A stretch of DNA of 64,000 bases from Forficula auricularia (lineage: Eukaryota; Arthropoda; Insecta; Dermaptera; Forficulidae). Shown in pieces: positions 56,641-64,000 of this stretch (the stretch's first letter is position 1; each line of letters starts with the position of its first letter). Under the pieces are notes generated by a model, which worked only from the letters and a program-made list of their open reading frames with translations, was not told the origin of the DNA and did not search any database. A program made the translations under genes and the position numbers. Where the stretch lies: NCBI GenBank assembly GCA_024734495.1, contig JALMQS010000873.1, forward strand, positions 1 through 64,000. Direction: 5' to 3'.

Positions 56641-57130
56641 CTGCCAGGGTTGGCCCAAGGCAGCCCTCCGGGCGGCTCTTTTATAAAAAAAAGAATCAAC
56701 TAAACGCTCTCCAAGCCTACATATTATTATGGGAGCAACCTGGCGCACTGACAAGTTGGGGAGTAAATAGTTGTCAGAGGTCCGAGGGTGCCTTCTGCTG
56801 GCCCAGCCCCCAAAGCACCAAAGCTGCATCAAGAAGTGAAATGCCAATTTGTCAGTGCGTTTGAAATGCAATACACAGTTTACGATCAAGAGAGTTGGCA
56901 GGATATTGTTTTGAGATGGGCCCCCTCGACATCTAGGGTTCAGGGATTATCTGCCAGATGTGTGGTGAGAGAATAATGAACTGGCCAAGGGCTGCCTTTA
57001 CCCTCCTACCCTCTACCTGGAATACAATAGCAACAGCAATGGCTTTCATCACTTGGATGCTCCAATGGCCGCCGCCGCCATCTTGCCTCGAATTAATTGC
57101 AATCGAGCCCCCCAACCCCCTGGCTTTTCA
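56641..57130. other. GC-rich unique block, candidate regulatory or exonic DNA
   Basis: About 50% GC, no transposon ends, and several overlapping open frames on both strands with no recognised domain. A TATA-like TTTTATAAAAA sits at 56679-56690. The segment GCCGCCGCCGCCATCTTG (about 57068-57085) contains a GCCATCTT word known as a YY1/Pho binding core. Either a regulatory region or an unrecognised exon. Confidence 0.3.
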
Positions 57131-57463
57131 ACTCCTCTCCATTCCAAATACTTATTCGAATATGCCCAAACCAAGAAATTTTCAAAACATTTCTCTTTGT
57201 TTAATTTCTTCTTCAATTCGGAATAAAACAGCAAATAATGTACAAAAACAAACACAAAAGAATACGATTACAATTTTTTAACAGTACCCAAAAAAAATTA
57301 ATTTATAGAAGATTAAAAAGAATAAATTAATGAGGTTGTCCTCTGATTGATTAAAATAAATATATGCATATGAAATAATCTCAAAACAAACGTTCAGTAA
57401 AAATCCGAACTTTGCGGGAGAAATTTTCCCTTTATCAATGAAAATTTGGAAAAATATTTTGCT
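57131..57463. other. no gene seen
   Basis: AT-rich; 57325-57375 matches 11475-11530 (old dispersed repeat). Confidence 0.4.
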
Positions 57464-58181
57464 TTAAGGTAGTTGTTTCACCATATATGGGTTTTCTTAG
57501 GATTTTTTTTGAAATTTAGACATATTATTATTTAAATACTTCTGCATCGATTGGTGGCAAAACGAAATTTATGAACAATATAGTTCTGGAGATATTAAAT
57601 TCCAAAGATAGAGTTTTTCAGACTCTTATACATTGCTCTATACGGGATATCGGAAAGTTTACATACAAATTTAATTATAATTAAGAAACTCTTCTTACCA
57701 TTGTTATAAAAAACTAAACCAACATTAAAAATAACTAATACATTTTTTAAGAAAATTTTAATTCATAGTTACAACACAGTTTCTGAGATAATAATTAATA
57801 AATTATGAATAAATAATGAAAAATTTACACTACAAACAAGCTGACAACAACGGATGTATTTAACCTAAAAAGTGGGTTAACTTTAGTACTTTTTTTGACT
57901 TTTTTTCGCTTCAGCCATTTCGCAACAGCTTTCAATCGCTTATTAAGAACTTTTTGTTTTATAAATCCTCCTTTATAATGACTTTATCTGACATTTCCAT
58001 GATAAAATATATACAAGCTCGGACAGTGTTGCCAGATTTAGTCAAACGAGCACGGATTAGGCTAGTAGTGGTACATAAACAGCAAAAAGTTCTGGGCTTA
58101 TGAATTATGAATCCTTATTGTCTGTTTTATATACTCTAGCATTAACTTTTTGCTAGTATTGTCGCAAAACAACTACCTTAA
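57464..58181 (+). mobile_element. TTAA-flanked MITE, copy 2
   Basis: TTAAGGTAGTTGTTTC starts it and GCAAAACAACTACCTTAA ends it; the body is about 90% identical by eye to 44422-45126. Confidence 0.85.
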
Positions 58182-58428
58182 AATGAAAATATAAATCAAA
58201 ATTTGAAATTGGCCCGAAAAAGAAATGATATTCTTGAAGGGGAAAGTATTATCTTTTCTATATTCATTGACTCTATATACTACGTACTTACCCTTTTCCA
58301 GGGAAACTAATGTTTATTGATTTTTCTGTTCATGATTTATTCGATCTAAATAAAGACTATTTTTTTGAACACATTCATTTAATTTAGTCCAATACAAAGA
58401 AATCTCATAGATGATTTATATTTCCTTT
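58182..58428. other. spacer between two inverted MITE copies
   Basis: 247 bp of unique AT-rich sequence with no feature. Confidence 0.5.
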
Positions 58429-59113
58429 TTAAGGTAGTTGTTTCTCGACAATATTAGCAAAATGTTAATGCTAGAGTATATAGAACAGACAATAAGGATT
58501 CATAGTTCATAAGCCCAAAAGTTTTTGCTGTTTATGTACCAATTCTAGCCAATCCCGTGCTCGTTTGACAAATTTGGCACCATTATAAGAGATTGAATAT
58601 TGTTATATTAAAATGACAGATAAAATTTTGTTATTTTTTAACAAAAGTAATCACGCCTACGTTACACCTTATGAAAATTATAATTTTGAAAAAATCTAGC
58701 GCATGCATCTTTGGCTGGTTAAATAAATGCGCTGTTGCCAAATTGTTTTTAGTCTAAATTTTTTCATTTTTCATTATTTATTCCTTATTATCTCAGAAAC
58801 TGTGTTGTAACTATGAATCAAAATTGTCTTAAAATATGTATTGGTTATTGTTTAATGTTGGCTTAGTTTTTTATAAAAATTGTAAGAAGAGTTTCTTAAT
58901 TATAATTAAATATGTATGTAAATTTTCCGATATCCCGTATAATGCAATGTTAAAGAGTCTGAAAAACTCGATTTTTGAAATTTAATATCTCCGGAATTGG
59001 ATTGTTCATAAATTTCGTTTTGCTACTAATCGATGCAGAAGTATTTAAATAATAATCTGTATAAATTTCAAAAAAATCCTAAGAAAACCCATTTGGCGGA
59101 ACAACTACCTTAA
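58429..59113 (-). mobile_element. TTAA-flanked MITE, copy 3 (inverted)
   Basis: Same family as 44422 and 57464 in opposite orientation, more diverged (a unique internal stretch at about 58600-58740). TTAA is present at both ends. Confidence 0.85.
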
Positions 59114-61425
59114 AGCAACTAATGTTTCCAAATTTCCTTTGAAAAAGGGAGAATTCTTCCAGAAAATTTTGGAATTCTAATACACGTTTTGAGATTGTTT
59201 TTTTAAAGAATTGTATTTATTTATAATACTAGAAGCAATCAATAATGAATATATAAGATTTATTTGTTAATTCTTTTTAATTAGAAATATTCTATCTGTT
59301 ATTTTTCATGGGTTCAAATACCCGATTGGACGTAGTCAATTCGTTTTGTTGTAATAGTCCTCTTCATCAACTATGCTACTTTTGGCAAAGTAAAATCTTT
59401 TCAATCAAAATAAATAATAGACGATATATCAATCACATTTTAACTTATAATAGCCACATGTGCGTATGGAAATCTTTTTGTACTGAGGAACAATTGATTT
59501 TTTACTTTTTATAAAGAAAATTTAAATGTAAATGTGTGTTTTTTGATAACGTCTCTTAATAAATTCATATTTTAACATTCTAGGGTTACAATTTGTACCT
59601 TTACCGAATTGATATTGGGTAATGAGAAACACCAGTATCACATAGAGAAAATATTTTTTGGCTTAAATAATATCTTGTAAGCCGTGAGAGTTATTGTATT
59701 ATATTATTTTTAAATATATACGTTATATTTTTTCCGATTAATTTCTAGAATTGATGAAATATTGTATTATCATCGTCAATATATACATAAGATTAAAAAA
59801 AATTTTAAACCAGTAGAAGGGGGTCAAAATACGATTACAGAATTCTACTACCGCAATCAACCAACAAACAGAGAAACCAAGTTAAATACCATAAAACCAT
59901 TTAATTATTATTATTAACATGAATAAAAAACTTCTTCTAAAATCATTTATTATTAACTGTATAGTGTGATAGTATGACTCAGAATTTTGTTCCCCATAAC
60001 CAGAGATGTACCAGAGATGATGTAGATAAAAATATAATCTAGATTTTCTTTTGAATAGACCATATGATTCGACCTTTATTTCCAGTAGCATTTACAAATA
60101 AGTAGATCTAACTAAAAGGAAATCACAAGGTCATCTACTAGTTTCTAGATGGAATAGATTATTTTTTATTATATTCAAAAGGGCTATTTTCACCCTCTCA
60201 GGAGTCGGATTCGAGTGCAAAAATTAGCAATCTGGGACAATTGGCTACCCTGTGACTATATATCGTGCTAAATATTTCACTCAAAGATTTTATCTTCATT
60301 TCTAAAATTTCGTGGTGTTACTAAATTATTTATATATCGATATATATAGGCATACCTCATACTATACCTATATTTTAAATAAAAACTGCTGAGTGTTTAA
60401 TTTCGAATAATTTTTCAAGAATTGAATATAAGAGTTCAAAATATCTCGCTTTAATGAATATAAAACAGCCTTATATAGTGAACAATAAAAAATAAATATT
60501 TTTTGAAGTACTAATTATTTGTATTTAATGTCTGTTTGTGATTATATTTATTTTTTTACCCTTCACCTCGAAAACCAATAAGAATATCACAACAAAATTT
60601 CATATTTAGTTGTCTTACCTATATTGATATTAAGAGCTGATTAGATTTTGGTCGAAATGGGATCACGCATACTCGACGTTTTAATATTTTTTTAAAAATA
60701 ATTAAAAATGTCATTTTTGTTATGTTTAGTATATAAGAAGTCAATGGAATAGCATTAGGATGTTTCAAGCATCAGTTCTATAAGGACTATGGAATTTAAA
60801 AATAATGTAGCGTGATCTGCTCTGAAGAGTTGTAGGCACTTGTTTAGCTATTCAATTTTAGTGGTGTTGAGTGCATGGCTCATTCTATTTATTGGAATTG
60901 ATTGACAAAGTCTTTAAAGGAAGATACTGGGATTTGCGAGCCATTAATTTCCCTAGAAAGGCAACTCCTAAATATACTCATAAAGATTAAGGTTTCGAAA
61001 TTGAGAATAGGTATTGGCTATTAGCCTATTGGCAGAAGCTGGCCGATGTATAACTATATACATTTTTATTCTTTTTAAGGAAAATTTAAATATTTGCAAG
61101 GAAACAAAAATCCATTACAGAACGGCAAAATTTAAAGATTATGAAGACACCAGCTGGAAACATCCATGATGTCGTCGGGCTCAAGCTGCAACTTTCGTTA
61201 GTGTCTCGTTTGCACCTAGGAGTCAATATCTCTATAATTTTCAAAATATGAAAACCAGTATGTTCCTCTCAACGAAACTCTTGGACAAAAGAAACAAATT
61301 ATAAATATACATATGTTATAAATAATTAATAAGAAATTTATTCTTATAGAGAATAAATTTTCGATAATATATTTTTTATATAAATTATTTTTAAAAATCC
61401 GCTTTTAATTCTAGAAAGAAAAAAT
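59114..61425. other. no gene seen
   Basis: AT-rich. A segment at 61145-61220 (minus: LEPDDIMDVSSWC after an AG) is GC-richer but has no convincing splice pair. The other frames are short. Confidence 0.35.
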
Positions 61426-61591
61426 CGAGGGGTGAACCGCGACCTAATATAGTGTACACCTACTTCCACTTCCACTTTCATTTCTAAGTAGAAGACAATA
61501 GATGAAGGGGCACCATCTAATGAATTCCAAAATAATTCCTCTAAATTCCAAAGACGGTGTACACCTAATTCCAATCGCGGTTCACCCCTCG
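61426..61591. mobile_element. 166-bp MITE
   Basis: A perfect 17-bp terminal inverted repeat CGAGGGGTGAACCGCGA is present at 61426-61442 and 61575-61591; a GTGTACACCTA word is inverted inside. Non-coding. Confidence 0.85.
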
Positions 61592-61814
61592 GAAAAAATA
61601 TTCCAAACAGAGCTTTTTATAGTCAGTAAGCTAAAACTGTTCGTTTGTGTATTCAAATTACTATATTTCATTTTGAGTTGCCTAAGGCTCAAATTGGGGT
61701 GAGCTGCTCACTTGCTTAGATAAGCAATCGCAAACAATTTGTTATATGTTTAAAGTTTAAAGTATTAAGATTTAAATTTTAAGAAATTTCAAAATCCAAG
61801 AACCAACTTTAAAA

Positions 61815-62166
61815 TATCGCCTCACTCGACTCACTGGCCCTTGGAACAAGCATTTCTGCGTTTTCCCTATTTAATAGATACTTTCACGGCATGTGAATAT
61901 CCCCCTCTCCCATCGAGTAGCACCCGATTCGCCAGCTTAAAACACCTCTTCGGGATTAAATTGGAGAAGTGCCGAACCACTTATTTTGCACATTCATTTA
62001 TACCCATGACTTCAGGAAATTTACCTTTTTTCCCGACATAAGTAATCTTAAATCATTCATGACCTGGGTGCACACACTTATCTCTCCACCCTTGCGCTTG
62101 ATGACTTCTCCTCTCTTCAGTAATGTAAGGGTCATTCATAAATTAATTCCTGTGAATCCATTGTAA
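61815..62166 (+). pseudogene. decayed jockey/CR1-type LINE C-terminus
   Basis: Recognisable pieces in order are STRFASLKHLFGIKLEKCRT, FAHSFIPMTSGNLPFFPT and, after a stop, NLKSFMTWVHTLI. These correspond to STRFADSQHSFAVKLEKCRT, IPMTSRNWNSLPASIFP and LQTFKTRVHRHL in the copy at 63463-64000. The N-terminal block is scrambled by small deletions. The frame runs on into the 3' region and stops at about 62166, directly followed by the hammerhead-like sequence. Clearly dead. Confidence 0.7.
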
Positions 62167-62214
62167 TAGACTGATGAAGAGGGCAAAGCCGTCGAAACTA
62201 TAGTCTCGTTATAA
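62161..62214 (+). ncRNA. candidate type I hammerhead ribozyme
   Basis: CTGATGA (62171-62177) and GAAA (62194-62197) flank a stem II (GGC/GCC with AAA loop, outer GA/TC). The A15.1-U16.1 and C-G pairs form stem III around loop TATA. GTC (62203-62205) is the cleavage triplet. Stem I pairs 62161-62170 with 62206-62214 (nine pairs, two of them wobble, one bulged A). Deviations are one extra A after CTGATGA and one mismatch in stem II. It lies just 3' of a LINE remnant. Confidence 0.5.
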
Positions 62215-62400
62215 ATAAATAAAATGTATACTTCCAGCAGAAGACACACTCTTTTATTGTCTCCTTCAATATATAAAAATTCTGCTACTCTCGGCAAAAA
62301 CTTTCATTTTAATGTAAGGGTCTTCCAAAATTTAAAGCTATATCGGCGACTTTGCCTGTGAAATAAATTGCGGACGATAAAACTTTTGTTGGCTTTCTAT
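62215..62400. other. no gene seen
   Basis: Short AT-rich stretch, probably the tail of the preceding element. Confidence 0.4.
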
Positions 62401-63341
62401 GGGCCAGTTTCATTAAAAAAATTATCCGCGACTTACTCAACTCTGGGTTGAGAGTTACCCTGGAGTTTCATACAATTTGATTTTCATAAAACAAAATCGG
62501 GTTCGAGTTAACTCACCCCGAAAAAAAATTGTCCCCAGCGGCGAAATTCCCTGCATTTTAGTTATTTGTATAAAAAAAACATATTTTTTTTCAAAAACGA
62601 ATTTATCTGTAGAAACGGGAATAATTAAATAAAAAATAATATTAAATTGATGTTAAGGTTATTTTGTAAGTATTATTTAAGATTTTGACAATATACCGTA
62701 TAATTAAAATTGATTCAAAATAAACTGATGTGGCCGTATACATGCCTTTACCATACACCTGGCCCTTTTCTTATATTTAATAAAATATTTTATAATTATA
62801 TACGAAAGACCCCCTTTCTTAATTACGGGCCCTATGGAAATTAATAATATCTCCTTTTAATTAGGAAACTATTTTATTAGAAATATCTGCTTTCTTCGAT
62901 TTTAGTTTAAAATTTTTTAATTTAATTTAATAGATATTTACTTTTAAAAAATATACATATAATAATTTTTTTGTTTTATTTTAGTTCCGTTTTAACATAA
63001 ATTAAAATTCTATATACATGTATATAGGTATATTTGGCTTTATTTTTTAATATTATATAAAAAAAATAATAATAATAATATTATAAAAATAAATAATAAA
63101 ACGATTTGTTTTGAATTATTTTGATTTGAAACTCTAACATATAAAATGCTTTTCTAATGTATGGTAAATAAACACAGGGTTATCCCCAGGAAAAAGATTA
63201 ACCCATCAATTTCGGAGAGTAAAATATAGGGAGGTTTAGTTTGAGATCACCCTCTCTTTTTTTTATCAAACACATTTCGAGAGCTAACTCCAGGGTCTTC
63301 TCTAGCATAGGGTCATCCTACTTTTATGAAACTGAAGGCCC
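62401..63341. mobile_element. PIF/Harbinger-like element, 941 bp
   Basis: The ends GGGCCAGTTTCATTAAA and, inverted, GGGCCTTCAGTTTCATAAAA are flanked by TAT on both sides (62398-62400, 63342-63344). Subterminal words such as GTTGAGAGTTACCCTGGAG and AGCTAACTCCAGGG are inverted. No transposase; AT-rich middle. Confidence 0.8.
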
Positions 63342-63462
63342 TATATATGTTTTTTTTTTTTTTTTTTAATGCAATCGAATGCAAGAAGGGGTGCACCAGT
63401 AAAGATGTAGCCCCTATGGATCTCGAAAGACCCTTGCATTACCGAAGAGAAGGGAAAGTTGA
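63342..63462 (-). other. 3' UTR and poly-A of the jockey/CR1-type LINE
   Basis: On the minus strand the stop at 63463 is followed by about 95 bases and a 15-20 A tail (T run on plus at 63351-63368). The LINE inserted directly beside the Harbinger-like element. Confidence 0.7.
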
Positions 63463-64000
63463 TTAAGTGAGAGGGTGTAGACGTAGGTGTCTATGCACCC
63501 TGGTTTTGAAGGTTTGAAGATCATAGGTGCTGGGAAAGATAGAGGCTGGGAGAGAGTTCCAGTTCCTTGAAGTCATGGGGATATATGTATTCGCGAATGA
63601 AGTGGTCCGGCACTTTTCCAATTTGACCGCAAAAGAGTGTTGGGAGTCGGCAAAACGTGTGCTGCGTGCAAAGCATGCTTTGGGGGGAATTATTGATTTT
63701 ATCTCATCAGAGCACCTGCCGTGATAGTATCTATAGAAAAGGGAAAGGGCAGAGACATCTCTTCGATGAGCCAGCGAGTCGAGGGAGTCGGTGAGGGTAG
63801 AATCGTCAATTAGCCTGATGGCTCGTTTCTGAATTGCATCAAGGGTAGCAAGAGAATATTTTGAGGCTCCTCTCCACAGATGAGAGCCGTATTCGATACA
63901 GGGGCGGATTTGGGCCTTGTAGATGGTGAGATAAAAGAACTGTAAATATAGAAAAAAAAATCTTATTTTATTTTTAAAAATACCGGAAAGATCATCCACC
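63463..64000 (-). CDS. jockey/CR1-type LINE reverse transcriptase ORF, C-terminal part (runs off the window)
   Basis: The minus-strand frame of 178 residues is open to the window edge. It reads TIYKAQIRPCIEYGSHLWRG, LDAIQKRAIRLIDD, SLDSLAHRRDVSALSLFYRY, STRFADSQHSFAVKLEKCRT, YIPMTSRNWNSLPASIFPST and FKTRVHRHLRLHPLT before the stop. This is the post-polymerase region of arthropod jockey/CR1-group LINEs; the RT core would lie beyond 64000. The first 30 residues (FKNKIRFFFLYLQFFYL) look unlike the usual sequence, suggesting a local frame shift. It is the best preserved of the three copies and has its poly-A tail. Confidence 0.85.
   Translation of the reverse strand, partial: VDDLSGIFKNKIRFFFLYLQFFYLTIYKAQIRPCIEYGSHLWRGASKYSLATLDAIQKRAIRLIDDSTLTDSLDSLAHRRDVSALSLFYRYYHGRCSDEIKSIIPPKACFARSTRFADSQHSFAVKLEKCRTTSFANTYIPMTSRNWNSLPASIFPSTYDLQTFKTRVHRHLRLHPLT

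Noticed and set aside
1..64000. CRISPR arrays, bacterial operons or prophage
   Set aside because: No regularly spaced short repeats of that kind, no ribosome binding sites or dense ORFs; composition and elements are those of an animal genome.

Overview
The window is AT-rich animal DNA, almost certainly from an insect or another arthropod. I infer this from the transposon mix (a Penelope-like GIY-YIG element, an RTE-type LINE, jockey/CR1-type LINE ends, hAT, PIF/Harbinger-like, pogo/mariner-like and Helitron elements, tRNA-derived SINEs) and from the lack of bacterial gene organisation. I cannot name the species. No complete host gene is visible. Most of the window looks like intron or intergenic DNA filled by several generations of nested transposons.

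Left part (1-17000): two Helitron pieces (3' end at 759; a whole one at 926-2150) abut a Penelope-like GIY-YIG endonuclease remnant (2151-2738) and the C-terminus of a jockey/CR1-type LINE (2876-3208). Further on are a decayed jockey-clade LINE end (8241-8570), a foldback repeat, a GC-rich unique block (10220-10640) and a short Helitron with both ends intact (12748-13403).

Middle (18000-43600): this is the densest part. It has several hAT elements with 8-bp target duplications, three large foldback elements, a TIR element with a decayed coding remnant (29345-30319), and a Helitron with a pogo-like MITE inside it (31111-32169). A Penelope-like element with about 260-bp inverted terminal arms (34709-38072) was broken by a 5'-truncated RTE LINE (35374-37698) that has an exact 13-bp target duplication. 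A recurring motif, CTGAWGAA + short hairpin + GAAA, sits at the centre of small palindromic elements (18.5, 34.5, 37.9, 40.7 and 41.0 kb). It resembles the hammerhead ribozyme core known from Penelope-like elements. The best complete hammerhead fold is at 62161-62214.

Right part (43600-64000): two short candidate exons on the minus strand (48271-48315 and 43686-43745) have good splice signals and matching phase. They suggest the region lies in introns of an unidentified minus-strand gene. A perfect 66-bp tandem duplication copies the 5' splice site of the upstream exon. Around them are three copies of a TTAA-flanked MITE, hAT elements, a second Helitron of the 31-kb family, a duplicated unique block (53.6 and 56.5 kb), a GC-rich unique block (56540-57130), a jockey remnant followed by the hammerhead candidate, a PIF/Harbinger-like element, and the C-terminal part of a jockey/CR1-type reverse transcriptase running off the right edge on the minus strand.

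All calls come from reading the sequence; no database search was possible. Transposon boundaries given with target duplications are well supported. Boundaries without them are approximate.
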